Assembly (NCBI GenBank): GCA_013339765.2
Contig: CM023451.1
Span: 148,624,763-148,688,762 of the forward strand
Reading direction: 5' to 3'
DNA: 64,000 bases
Source: Haemaphysalis longicornis
Lineage: Eukaryota > Arthropoda > Arachnida > Ixodida > Ixodidae
How positions within the stretch are numbered: position 1 is the first letter of the stretch; every line of letters starts with the position of its first letter. This document shows positions 46,142-59,300 of the stretch, piece after piece. The notes beneath the pieces are model-generated. The model saw nothing but the letters and a program-made list of their open reading frames with translations, had not been told where the DNA came from and ran no database searches. The position numbers and the translations under genes are program-made.

Positions 46142-46890
46142 TTAAGGGGGCGCACTGGTCTTAAACCAAAAATGGTTATTTTTACAGTTATAATGATAAA
46201 AATTGGAAGACATATGTAGTTTTTAACTCTGGTAGTAGATATAAAATTTGTTTTGGTGTAAAATGACTACAACCAAATTTATTCGGATTTTTATATTTGA
46301 TTTTTTGACAGCTTTTGTAAAAAAAAACTGCTAGAGCGGTGCAGTGGAACGAGGTACCAGTGAAGTGTGCACAAATCAAAGAGTGCAATAAGACTAACAT
46401 TGTCATTCTATCTAGTCTATAACAGAAGCTACGACCGTTTAAGTTTGAGCTTGGAAGGTGGGAACCAAAAAAACCGGTTTTGCCTTCTAAGCACAAACTT
46501 CAACGGTCGTAGCTTCTGGTACAGACTAGATAGAATGACAATGTTAGTCTTATTGCACTCCTTGATTTTTTTATTTTTTTTTATTTATTCAATACTGCAG
46601 GCTTGACAGCCCAAGCAGGAGTGGACAAGAAACTACAAAATACAAGAATACTTGAGTTACAGTTCACAGTTCACTGGTACCTCGTTCCACTGCACCGCTC
46701 TAGCAGTTTTTTTTACAAAAGCTGTCAAAAAATCAAATATAAAAATCCAAATAAATTTGGATGTACTTATTTTACGCCAAAACAAATTTTATATCTACAA
46801 TCAGAATGAAAAACTACATAGGTCTTCCAATTTTTATCATTATAACTGTAAAAATAAAGTTTTTCATCAAAGACCCATGTGCCCCCTTAA
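46142..46890. mobile_element. Foldback TTAA-flanked element with ~330-bp inverted arms
   Basis: Left TTAA-GGGGGCGCACTGGTCTT and right complement TTAA-GGGGGCACATGGGTCTTTG. The arms remain complementary almost to the centre (TCTATCTAGTCTATAACAGA against TCTGGTACAGACTAGATAGA), leaving a loop of about 60 bases at 46440-46500. The right arm is interrupted by about 90 bases (around 46572-46665) with a poly-T stretch, absent from the left arm. No coding capacity. Confidence 0.88.
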
Positions 46891-47789
46891 GCTTTGAAAG
46901 CCACTGCTGCTGCAGACAAATGTTTTACGTGCAAACAAAGCGGAAAAGACGGGAAATCGCTTGGCAATATGACCACAAAGCACGCATGATCAGCCAAACG
47001 GGTAAATGGGCAAAAGAACACACTCACAGAATTCTATCTCTTCCACCGGGCAGCCTTTAGCTGTTCATTCATTCTGAACGAGTGAACTTCCAGTGCCTGC
47101 AGTAAACAAAACAGAGACACTTGCACCGACTTTGGTTTTCTGGGGAGCCAGAAGGTACCAAAAGAACCAAAACAAAAGGCCTTTCTTAGTAAAGATGCAT
47201 AAATGTATGTAATTTAAGGGAATAACAAACGGCCTTTGCACATGGAGTTCATGAATGCAGGCAATAAACCGATTTTGTTATTCCCTTACCCCCTTCCCCA
47301 TTTTTTTCAAGACTTCTAGTTCAAGAAGGCAGTTTTTGCTAACTCTGCCATTTTTCTTTTTTCTTCTACAACGACAGCACCAGTCTTCAGAGGGTTTTCT
47401 TGCTTTCATTTGCCCACCACTGGGATGCACAGCACGTTGTGCCTTCCTGACTGGTGCATCCTGCAGGCATCTACAGCTGTGTTCTCTTCGTGTTCTTTAA
47501 TGTTCGGGTAGAACAGAGCCAGCCCGCTCGTTCCGAAACTAAGCGATTCCTTCTTCTCTTGTATCCTTTTTGTTCCCTCCTTCTTCAAATTTTTTATCAG
47601 TGACATGAGCCAAGAGAAATTTCAGAGGAAACTAACAGGTAGTTTCGAAGGCTCTGCACGCGTAAATAAGGAACAGGTGAGAGGACAACAGTGGACATGC
47701 AGGCAGAAATTCAAATATGATACACTGCATGTTCAATCTTGGAGTAGATAGGAAAAGCAATGTCTCAAGCAGTCTTATTTAACTAGCCA
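46891..47789. other. Intergenic, nothing recognised
   Basis: Short frames only and no clear element ends. Confidence 0.45.
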
Positions 47790-48598
47790 TTAAAGGGACC
47801 CCGCAGCACTTACCATCGACTCGGGATGTATTTTGGGGTAAAGTCTAAAGTCCCAGCAATCTCCTCCCGCAAGAATTATGAAAATCCGTTCACTAACACG
47901 GATGCTACGTGCGATGAGAAATCGTGCATAGTTGTTCCCTCTCAACTCAACCACAGACAACGCGAATGAAAGCTGTGCGCTCTCTCCCGGAGAGGGAAGT
48001 CGGCTCGCGGTGTTCTCTTCAGCGGCCTTCGATGTATCACAGGCCGGGGAGTTTTCTCCTTTTTTCCTCAACGTGGAGGGGCCTATTCCCGGTCTGGTGC
48101 CACAAAAAGGCAGGCATGGCTGCCTGCTTGCAAGCGCGCGCTCATGCTGATAGGGTGTTTTTGAAGCAATAAACGTTTGTTGTCGAGTGGAAATCGTTGA
48201 AAAGGGAATATTGAGTTCCTCACTCAAACTCCGCGCGCACTCAAAACACAAAAGAAACGCCAATACTGGTGCTACAGGTTCAGTATAGAAGAGGCTGATA
48301 CGCAGCGTCAAAGACGCCGGATCGTCACAGGAAATCCAAGAAATAAACCGCGAAGTTACCAGCGACAGCCAATAGGACAGCCATGGCCGCAATGACGTCG
48401 TTTAGGCCATGCCAGGGGTGCATAATGAGGAAAATTGAAAGAGAGCGCGGTTGGTTTTTCGCATTCCTTCGCAGCGATTTGCGCGCTCACCGCTTCACGT
48501 GTAGGTGTAATATTTGGCTCGGGTAATTCCTGGCAGTGTAATCTAACTGTCGCGCAGGTTTACTTGCACTGCTCAAGAGTGTTGCAGGGTCCCTATAA
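47790..48598. mobile_element. TTAA-type MITE, third family (AGGGACCCYGCARCACT ends)
   Basis: Left TTAA-AGGGACCCCGCAGCACTT; the right end reverse-complements to TTAT-AGGGACCCTGCAACACTC. About 17-20 bases of inverted repeat, with one mismatch in the TTAA copy. The ~800-base interior has no transposase; its 200-codon minus frame is not recognised. Confidence 0.72.
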
Positions 48599-50235
48599 CT
48601 AAGCAGCAGGATCTATGAACAATGCTTAACTAGACACATTGCATGAACGTTCGACAGTGCCCATACAAGGATGCAAGCGGATAGCGGCACACTTGGATCA
48701 AGAATATCCACTATTGAAGTGCACTGGGACGCATTTCTGTGAAAATGTAGGTTGGCAACAAGGAATATCAAATGTCACTAGGTGGCACCATCATTAGGTT
48801 GCGAGTGCGCACTGTTCAATCAAGGAAACCTTCATCCCCCTTGGCTTAGCGCAACTCCTATGGGTTACTCTCTAAGGCAGGTGCTTGCATATCACTTAGC
48901 AGTAGTGTCAACTAGAACTTTAACCAGTAAAAAAAAAAAAAACACAGTAGGATGTTGACGCGCAACCTCTGCAAAGTGGCCAGAAAAGCAACGTACAAAA
49001 TGGTAGTGCAGCTAAAAATCAACTACAGCAATGCTGACAAGTTACAACCCAATGTGGCCATTTCCCAGGACAAGCAACAGCCGAGGCAGGTCTGCAGGTG
49101 TACCAACGAGGTTTTACAGCACTTCTAGTGGGAGGCTAAAAACAACAAGCGAAAGACTGGCCAACAAAAGGAAACTGGAGCGCTTATATCCCTACACTAG
49201 ACAAGAATGTGTTGTTCATTTCCAGCATGTGAAATTGCCTGCGGAACGGTCTCATGCTAAAGTTCGTTGCTTGGGTATGACGAGCAGTCAGTTTTATAAA
49301 AGTCCCAGCCAACATTTCCGACTAAAAGCACATCCACTCTCACTTTTACAGTTCTTCACTACCTGGTCGCAATGATGACAATGACTGAGATGAGAGAGAC
49401 AATTACAACAAACAAGTAATCCTTTCTTGTCATCATTTCAAATACTAAATCAGCACCTTGCTTCACGCACGCGTGCACACACACACCTGCACGCACACAC
49501 ATACAAAATGTGATTGTTACAGGCAAAAGTTAACAACAAACCATACACGCACATTCCACAGGGCCATAATGAATATACAGCACTAGCAGGGTACAGTGAG
49601 TGTAGGGTAGGTAGTGTTGGACGAAAGAGCAAGGTGTCTCTTCTTCTACCCCTATGTTCCTTTCTGTTTGCTGCCATTCTTTTCTCTACCCATTTTGTTG
49701 TTACTGCTACGGAGAGTGTTGATGGTAAAACCAACCTTGTCCTCTTCCAACTCCTCATATGGCACTGAGTGTTATTGCCTGCCCTCATCACACTGTGATA
49801 TTCCTTAACTCTTTTCCCGATGGCCGCACAATCCCCTTCCCAACTTGCTTTCTCGGCTCCCTATCTTCCCATCCCTGTCTTCAACACCATTTGCTTGAAA
49901 TTCCTCTTTTTCCGGAGTGTTTCCCAGACAGCGGATAATAAGATGCTCAACAATAAGCTGCTATCTTTTCACTTTGCTTTATCTACAAAAAAAAAAAGAG
50001 AAAGCCTCAGTTTTGGCACATTTTGTAGGCATGTCTTTGCATAAGCTTTATGGGTAAAAGCTCGAGTGATGTGGACAAAGAAATAAGCTTTGAACAGTTT
50101 CTACAACACTGTAAAACTCCTCCCCAAACAAACAAAAGAAACATCACACAAACACTAGTTAGCTCCTGTAACAAAGTCAAGTCCTTCGTTGCAAGATGTG
50201 TATAAAGTGTACTCTAAGAGAGTGGGTGTAGGAGC
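48599..50235. other. 3' flank of Sulf, nothing firmly recognised
   Basis: Likely the 3' UTR and flank of the Sulf gene, if the terminal exon at 50236-50315 is right. It contains the second copy of the low-copy repeat (49249-49375) and a short (CA)n region near 49470-49505. Confidence 0.4.
49249..49375. repeat. Low-copy repeat, copy 2 (similar to 45211-45345)
   Basis: About 127 bases with the same ordered blocks as 45211-45345. Similarity does not clearly extend outward on either side. Confidence 0.7.
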
Positions 50236-50315
50236 CTATGTAGAGCGGATATGAAACAGAGTGGCCAACCTGTCATGCCTTGCCCGAACAGCTCCAGGAT
50301 AAACATCCCGGCGAC
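50236..50315 (-). CDS. Sulf1: Probable terminal Sulf exon
   Basis: Acceptor CTCCACTTCCAG before 50315; the phase (needs two bases) matches the donor at 52663. It encodes RRDVYPGAVRARHDRLATLF and ends at a TAG (50238-50236). Vertebrate SULF tails diverge here, so the call rests on the splice signals, the phase match and the in-frame stop. Transcript data would settle it. Confidence 0.55.
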
Positions 50316-53300
50316 CTGGAAGTGGAGAAAACAAACAGCACAAGTTGGCAGCTGTGATTCTACAATGTGAATACAGGCGTGCAGACAAAAAAAAGTTTGT
50401 TTTATTCGAAAGATTTCGTGTTTTAGAGTGCCCCCAGCGCTTGTCCGGCAGCAAACAGTTCTGTATTCACTGAGAAATTAATCAATTTAGGTAAAAATTT
50501 TTATTCTCCCGCCAAATCATGTGTTTTCGTGACGTTTGCCCTGATGTCATGAGGGCGGGTATTAAAACAAACTTCCAGTGCCTCGTTAGGCTCCACAGCC
50601 TTGCTTGCCGTCAGTCCTCCCAGATGGCGCAACCAGTCAGCCGCGGACCGTTGTCTGCCGTTGCTTTGTTTTTGACCGTATTTGCTCCTGGCTTGTTTTT
50701 GTTACGGTAATCGTTCGTGACACATTGGGTATGCTTGACAAACAGGGTCACGTAAGACAACGTCGCTTACGCCAATCGGCCAGAGCTGTGTAAGACAACT
50801 CCAAAGCGGTAACCTGCTGCGCAGCTAAAAAAAACATAGTGCGCCGAGTACTAACAGCAGTGTGCATCGGTACTGCTATGTTTACATGTATTTTCGTAAC
50901 TTTCATTGTTTACCCCATCATTCTTACCATTGTAAGATGAATATGCGTTACATTTAAGCGTAAACAGCTCTTCTGGCAAGCTTATAAGCCCTGCCTAGTT
51001 TGTGTTTGCTTTTGCCGGACTCAGCCAATCACCCAGCTGGGCATATGACATCATAGGTTCTGTTGTCGGGAAATGAGCTAGTGGGTCTCATGGCCATTCC
51101 CTTTTTTCCTAATTATATAGCTTAGTTGAGCGAAGTTTACGTTAAAAGTGCTGTTAGTATGATTCTAACGAGGCAATCTTTCGAGTGAACCAAACTTGTG
51201 TTTTTTTGCCTGCATGGCCCCTTGAAATGAAACCAATAATTTTTTCGAATAAGCCACGCAGCATGCAAGTACCGGGCACAATGGCAAACATTCAAGGCTC
51301 CTTACGTGCAAGTTGAACAAAATTGCATCTCGAGAAAACTTTGTTTAAAACTGAACATCGTCTCTATATAAAAGCGAGACGAAAATTTTCTGTAATTTGA
51401 AAACTAACCCGAAAGGATAACAGCACTTTAGGGAAGCAATAACTCAATTGCTGAATGCACGACAGTGCCACAAACATGGAAGTGTGCCATAATGCAAATG
51501 CCAAGACTGAAACTGCAACTTTATCTCTCGTTCGTACGAACTGAAATCGCTCCAGCTGAAGATTAAGCGCACGATAAATTAGAAAACAGCACTGCTGGAG
51601 GACTACAGTGCTATTAATGAAAGGCAACTCAGGCAGTTAAAGGATAGGAAAAGGATGAGAAACAAGACGAAACAAAATAAATGAACAGCACTTGCTTGTC
51701 CTGTTTCCATGTCCCTTTTGCCTTTTAAGAATAACGCGCTGACTAGGTCCGTTTGTTCGCTGTTTCAAAGCAAGGCTGCCATTTCGTTTTAAACTGTGGA
51801 AATCCCTATGAGAAATAGCCCTCAAGGAACAATAGCCTGCAATCCCCCAAATTTGCAGCTCCACCCAATCTGCACACGTTAGCCTCTCTCACATCATTGG
51901 GGCAAGCGCAAAAAAAAAAAAGTTCCACGGAACCACAACCACTACTCTTGTTCCACAATAATCTTGCTTAATTGAATTCACCCTGTGCAAAAATAGACAT
52001 GTTTATACCTCGATATAACAGTCTATGAATGCCCCATTAGTGCTGGTCTTTTTTTCTTTTGATTGCGTTTTAGATTGTCTTACAGAAAGTTGACCTGCAC
52101 AGGTTTTTTATCAACAGCTATCTCGTGAAGACCCTGCATAGCACGCACGAGAAACCTTATGATGTGTTGAGGGCAAACCATAGCGCAACTAAGGTGAGAG
52201 AGACTATTACAAAAATAAAAAAGCAATTTTTTTTAATTGCCACCTATCGCTTGAGGTATAATTCAGCCTCAGCATGTATAACCACTGCTGCTCAAAGGTG
52301 TATCCCGTAATAGCAGCCGATTATAACTCGTTTCCCTCCTTAACACCTATGCAGCACACCATTGCGAGCAGAGACTGCTTTCTTTCTACCTCTCTTGCAA
52401 AAGCACTCAAAACAAACTGAAACAAAAGATCAGAAAAAAAAAAAAAGAAAACAATTGCAAAGGCAGAGCCAGCATGGAGACACCCAGAGATTACACTCGC
52501 ATAAAAAAACATTCCACATCGCTACTTCTGTGTTTGCAGCTGACAAAGCCCTAGAGTTTTGAAGTGTTTTCGTGAAGTGTTTTCGTGAATACAGATAAGA
52601 ACAGGTGCCCCCGAGATTTCGGTTCGGGCTTATCTGTTCTATGAAAACTGTACAGGGACCCACCTTCAGGCCTGTACCTCATGTGGCACTCGCGGGATCC
52701 CTTGCATCTTTTTAATCTTTCGAGAGAGTTGTGCAGTTCCTGGACTTCTTCTGACGATAAGTCGTGGACGGCATTTCTCAACTGCAAGAGACAAACCCAA
52801 CGTGGTGTGGTCGGCAAGGCAAAAAAAGAAAAGAGAAAGCTAGCCACTTAAATGTTACAAAGTCCCCGATAGCAAAGACCGTGAGCATTAAAACAACAAG
52901 TATTTTTGCTATACGTATAAGCTGATAGCTGTGGTAATTTAAGCTGACAGCTTTTTTCTTTATAAACAGCATGCAGCCACAAAGACTATTTAATGTCTAT
53001 TCCTGTTCCAAACTTGAAAATGAATTACACATAGGCTTTAATAGTCCCAGCAAAAGTGCATTGCAAGAGTGTCGTATTAGCGTTTAACATGATGGCAGCA
53101 GCCAATACAATAAGGCTAATAGCAAGTATGCCATCACACAAACCTGATAGGGATCAGTTCGCATGTCGTAGAAGGTAATAAAGCCAGTGATGAATTCGCA
53201 GTAGAGGAAATTATGAGTTTCGTTGATTGTCCGCAGGCACCAGAATGTATTGTTGTTGGCATTTTGGCAGAAACAAAATGGCCCATCTGAGATAAAAGAC

Positions 53301-56300
53301 AAGAAGATATCAATAAGGATGAGACACTGCAACCACACAAACATTTTGCAGAACAGAATACTGTTTTTACCTAAGCTAACTGTGGAAAGTGCAACTTTTG
53401 AAGATGCAACTTTCAACAGGCACCATGCGTTTTGATATTTATAATTTTACTTTTTATGATGTTCGCAATGTTTTTTGTAAAGTGGGCACTTGACTTGTGT
53501 AGAAAATGAACCGCCAAAGCTGACAAATTCTTCCATCTCACTGCCCTACTCCAAATCCATCCTCTGTCCATGAACATTTCTGCAATGACATCAGTGATTC
53601 TTGTATCACAGGCCTTCTCAACAAACCCCACGAATCTACGTGCACATTTTATGGTGCCACAAAATGTGGAGCATAGAATCATCCATATTACGTTTTTGTA
53701 ATTTTTTTAGTCTACCAAAAAGCTGTGACCATGGAATGCGGTAGTACACACATTTGTAAGAATGCCCATTTATCGACACAGATAAACTTGACTCTTGCTG
53801 TAATATTTCTTTAAGGCAGCTACACTAATGGCGCAAGCATAAAAACGTTAAAACAAGATGTCACGTAACACGGTTGCATAAATGCAGCAGTGACTGCCAC
53901 GGTGTATAAGCATCAAAAAGTCTGATTAACAGCCCTCTTGCAGGGCCTACCTCGGTTGACAATAGGAAAGTTTTATTAAAAAGAATAAATAAAAATGCAA
54001 AAGGCTTATAAGCAGCTCGAAGAACAGACCCAACCTATTTGTTAATGTAGAACAACCAAAAACCCTATTTTGGCTTCGTACCCGCCGCAGTGGCTCAGTG
54101 GCTGAGGCATTGTGCGCTACTGAGCACGAGGACGCGGGTTCGATTCCCGGCTGCGGCGGCCGCTTTTCTGATGGAGGCGAAAAGCAAAAACGCCCATGTG
54201 TACGAGATTTCTCTGCACGTTAAACATCCCCAGGTGGTCAAAATTAATCCAGAGCCATCCACTACGGCGCAACTAATTGCCTGCGATGCGTCGGCACGTT
54301 AAACCCTACAATCAATCAATATTTTGGCTTCATACATGTTCCCACACATGTTCTGTTAACTGTGGCATCTTTACCTAGGTGCCATGTAAGTTTTTTTTTC
54401 TTTTTATGTGACACACAAAACACAGGAATTTACGCATCAGAGAAGACTGAAAGCATTTTTGTGTTTCTTTAAAATTAAACGCCAGCCTCCATAAAAGAAC
54501 ACGCCCTCATAACGGATCACACGCAGCCAATAGAATTTCCAGTGCAATTGTCACCAAAAATTTGCATCTGCTAAAAACTAGGTCCTGCACAGATTATAAG
54601 AACGACCATAAGAAAGCTGACAATCACTAAAAGGAAACTAAATGAATACTTTATCTAAATCTTTCTGGCCCACACTTTGGCAGTAAACAGCTTAGAGCAG
54701 CCAACCCCGGGTCAAGTTTGCAGAATCATTTTCATGTTTTGACAACTTGCACTTCAACAGCGTGAACCCCAAGTTAAAGAGTGCTTTGTCACACATACAC
54801 GTCCACAAGGGTGCCGTCTTCCAGTGGTTGTTGTCGTGAGTGAAGCAGTTCATCTTCTCAAGGTTGCACGTAGTGTTCTCAAACTTGGACTTGCGCCGGA
54901 ACTTGCGCTCCTTGCGCCTCAGTTTCTCTTCCTTGGTTCTGGCGTGCTCAACGCCAAGCTCCTCCTCTTGGCTGGGAGAGGAAACTCGTGTTAGCAAGCA
55001 CAGTTCAACCTTGCTATAACAAGATGACACATAGCGAAATGAGACACACAACCAACCAAACCGCAATTCCCCTTGAAAGTTGCTACAGGGGTGGAACAGG
55101 GTCCATGGTTTGGGAGCAGTCCTGGGAGCAGGCAAAAGTGCCTTTTGTAGCAGGCTTGGAGCAGCCAGAAAGGCTTTTTTGAAGAAGGTTTGGAGCAGCC
55201 AAAAATGCCATTGGAGCAGATGTAACACCATTTCACTGCATTATGGTGCCTCCATGATCTCCCTACAGGCCTCTGTGCAAGTCCCCTGCCAAGTACCTTT
55301 TATCTGGCTACTATCTCGGGCGTTCTACATGCACTAGAACCTACTCTGAACAAGGAACGCAGTTCTTGTACTATATCTAGAGGTTTACACAAGGTGGAGT
55401 TATCTACCTTCGGCCCCAGCAAGCACACTGCGTTACTACCGTTCGAAGGACAAAAGGTCAAACCTCACGCGCAGAGCTGAAAGAGATCAGATAAGAGGCC
55501 TTGCTTCGTGTCTGGTAAACGGAAATGTTCATGTGAACAAGGCGTTTGCTTGCATTTTTTCTGTCGAACAGCGGTTTCCGTGCTGTGAAGCTGAACATAG
55601 CTTTGTCTTCGCCCGTCACAGGGTTGCGACAGTCAACGAACTTACGCCGCAGACTACGTAACTAGAGCGTATCAGAAGGCGCGATTAATGTCGGACCATC
55701 CTCCACTAAGCAAAGCTAATCCCAAAGTTGAACAGAATTGAACTGAAGTTTATTTGTTCTTTTCTGAATACCGCACAACAGAGGGAAGGCAAAAGGCAAC
55801 CAGCTTCCCCTCCATTCACACGGGGAGTTCATTTAAAGTTTCAAATTCATTTCCGTTTCAAGTTGACAGGCGAAAATAAGTGATCACCTCACAACAAAAG
55901 TGCACCGAATTAACAAGCGAGGGGAAAATGTCCAAGGCCCTGTTTGCTGAATACATGCAGAAACGGAAAGTTGTGGGCAGCAAAGCTAGGATCGCCAAAA
56001 CTGTGTGACTAAACTGATGTTCACCTCCAATAAAATACAACCTTTCACGAGGATATTATTTTATCACTCACCGCGGTGGCTCAGTGGCTAACGCGTTGCG
56101 CTGCTGAGCACGAGGTCACGGGTTTGATTCCCGGCCGCGGCAGCCGCTTTTCTGATGGAGGCGAAACGCGAGAACGCCCGTGTGTTCGAGATTTCGGCGC
56201 ACGTTAAAGATCCCCAGGTGGTCCAAATTAATCCGGAGCCCTCCACTACGGCGCGCCTCATCGCCTGCATTGCGTCGGCGCGTTAAACCCAACAATCAAT

Positions 56301-59300
56301 CAATATTATTCTATCTGTTTGCGATGAGACAAAAACATTTTACTTTTCGTCTTTTTCCATTGATTGTGGCACAGCGTCAGGTGCTGCGGCATAGGACGGC
56401 GCTGATAAACGAGTTTGGGCGCGACAGGGGCAGTTGAATGCAGGATGGCACAGGTAAACAAGTTTGGCACTCAGTGGCGCAAATGGCGCAGCTGTTCCAC
56501 CCCTGTTGCTATAAAAACCCATGTATTCAGCAATAGAAACCAATTTAATCAGCACTTTGTTCTAACTAAGTAAAATTTGCCTATTATGAGCTGGAACAAA
56601 CCGTTTTCATTTCAGAATTAAGACTTAGACAATTTCAAGGCAACACGCAACTTAGCGAGTCTATTTAGTCACTGAAAACTCCCACCCCAGTCCCTCCAAC
56701 AATGGCACCGACCTGCATGGCATCCAAGAGTACCACGTATTTGTGCACTGCTTAAAGGTATGTTGAGTCAGCATTTGTGCCCTGTAATCATTTGTGATTA
56801 ATCGATACTCAGCCTGCCTATTCATGTATAATTGTTCCCGTAAACTCTTGGGGCAACTGTTCTTGTTTGCAGTTAATGTGTACAGCTACACATTTCATGT
56901 ACAATTGTTAACCACTCTCCCCTTTTATGTTTCATTAACTCAAGAAGGAAGAGCTGACACTTGTACAGGTCCATGCAGAAGTAAACGGAGCACTGGAGCG
57001 GTGGCCGAATTGCATCGCTGCGTCATGCAGAAGCCCCTACGAGGACCAAGGAGCAGCGTTTTGTGGGTACACCTGTTGTGCAACTGCCTCCCTATCTGAC
57101 ACGTTTAAAGGGGCCATGCAGACAAAACAAGTTCGGTTCATTCGAAAGATTGCCTCTTGAGAATCATACTGACACCACTCGTAACGCACACTTCGCCCCA
57201 AATAAGCTGTATAATTAGGAAAAAAGGGAACGGCCATGCGACCCACTAGCTCATTTCCCACAACAGCACCTGTGATGTCATATGTCCAGCTGTGCGATTG
57301 GCTGAGGCCGGCAAAAGCAAACGCAAATTAGGCAGGACTTATAGGCTTGCCAAACAAGCTATTTGCGCTTAAAAAAGTCCTCACAGGGACAAAGCAAGGG
57401 TGGGCATCAGTAATCATTGCACACCGTGATCAAAGTTCAGGCTTACACTCCGTACCTGTTGGCAACCAGGGTGCCCTGCTGCCCGTTGGCGCACCGACAC
57501 TGCCCAGTCGCCCTCTCTTCCTCCTCCTCCCCCTCCTCCCCGTCATCCTCTTCCACTTCCTCCCCCATCACCCGGCCCTCCCTTCCCGCCTGAGGTGGAG
57601 AGGAAGGAAGAGGAAGCAGCGTCCGGCAGGGCAGCAGCAGGGAGCTTGGCATGCCGGTGCTTGCTCTTGTGCTTCTTGAGCGTCCTGCGCAGGCCCTTGA
57701 GCTGCTCCAGCTTCTGGCGCAGCGGCCGGATGAGCGCGTCGATGCGCTCCTTCTTCTGACGCCACAGCCGCTTGGGGTGCTGCTGCTCGTGCCCCGGCTT
57801 GCTGGCCCTCCTGGTTGAAGATGCTCGCCCCGGCCGCTATGCACCAGTGGTCCTCTGGCCCGCACCGCTGCCTGCTGCCAGGCCCCCTTGACGGCACTGC
57901 AGGCTGGTCCCCCAGGGCCCCTTCCCAGGGCTGGCCCCCACTGCTGTTCCCAGGGTGCTGCTGCAGGAGCTTCATCTGAGAGGAAGCGATACACAGGCAG
58001 GGGAAAACTTGCAATGTGCTTGTAGGTTCGGAAGCCCATATTCCAGTAAGTGGCGAGGCGCAGAGACAGTGGCAACAATTAACTGCTGAAGCGCGTTTAC
58101 ACGCCACGGCACCTGAAATCTTTGATTTTTTTTTTATTTTAGGATTTAACATGCTGACGCAACACAGGCAATGAGGCACGCCGTAGTGGAGGGCTCTGGA
58201 TTAATTTTGACCACCCTGGTGGTCTTTAACGTGCGCCGAAATCTCGTACACACGGGCGTTTTTGCTTTTCGCCTCCATCAGAAAAGCAGCCGCCGTGGCC
58301 TGCACCCGAAATCTAAACAAAGGAAATTGCACAGACAATGTAGCCAGTCTGGCTAAATCTTGCAGGCCAGTTGGGAGACCAAGAAAGACTGATTCCTCCA
58401 GCCCTTTCAACTGAATTTTACAGTAAAGAGTCTTCATTAAAAATATCTTAGAGCAGAAACTAATCTCACATCCGGTAAACTTTCACCTTAGCCAGGTCTA
58501 CGACTGTGTTTTATACACCCTTTTCTTGCCAGGTTTCCCCTCCCTGTTCTTTTCCTTTTTTCTGCCCCACTGTAGCTTAGCAGACATTTCATGCCAGCAT
58601 AATGCACTGACGTTCCACAGGATTGTACTCTCTCTTCTACAAACACACAATCTCCTCATCACTTTCTTGACAAGGAGGAGTTATTGTTAAGTTTCACCCC
58701 TTGACAAGGTAGTCAGCTGAGCTGGTTCATCACGTCAGCTTTCACCTGGGGTCAGAACAGTTGCACATCTGAGGCAAGAGGGCAGGGGGTAATGCAAGCA
58801 CGTTACGAAATGGTACTGGTAAGCCTACCGTGCTCTCCCCTTCCCCCAAACTTCACCTCCAGGAGATCCCTCAGGATCTCCCGGGGTGGAGGTGGGGGAA
58901 TAGTTTACAAAACACTCACCAGTTTTCATAAATTTATTAATCCGTCAAAACGGCAGCCACTACTCTCACATTGTCTCACTGCTGAGACAATACACCCCCA
59001 TATTATTCTTGCAACAAAAAATATTTGCTCCACCGTTTTTGAAATCGGACCCTACAAGTAAAGCGTCTTATGCAGATTTTCCTCAAATGACGTAAAATAC
59101 GAAGTAACGCGAGACTTCTCCATTTCGTGGTCTCCTTATGCTTCCATTACTGCGGCCGTGTCGACTGAATAAAACCCTTTTTTGTAAAGTTTAAATGTCC
59201 CAAATACTAGCAGTTTTACTTCTACTTATCTATATTGCAGAACGCCACTGTTGGGGTTTAATAATTACTCAACAACCAAGGCATGCAGCCGTGTGCTCCA

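Noticed and set aside
46142..46890. microRNA precursor
   Set aside because: Arms of ~330 bases with TTAA flanks fit a foldback transposon, not a ~70-base miRNA hairpin.
47790..48392. 200-codon minus-strand gene
   Set aside because: It lies inside a TTAA-flanked MITE and resembles no protein I know.
54082..54170. tRNA gene
   Set aside because: A and B boxes are present, but they belong to a SINE head with a SINE body, tail and target duplications; the same head recurs in other copies.
57443..58179. Two long overlapping minus-strand proteins as separate genes
   Set aside because: They are two frames of a single Sulf exon broken by single-base indels; homology to Sulf passes from one to the next.
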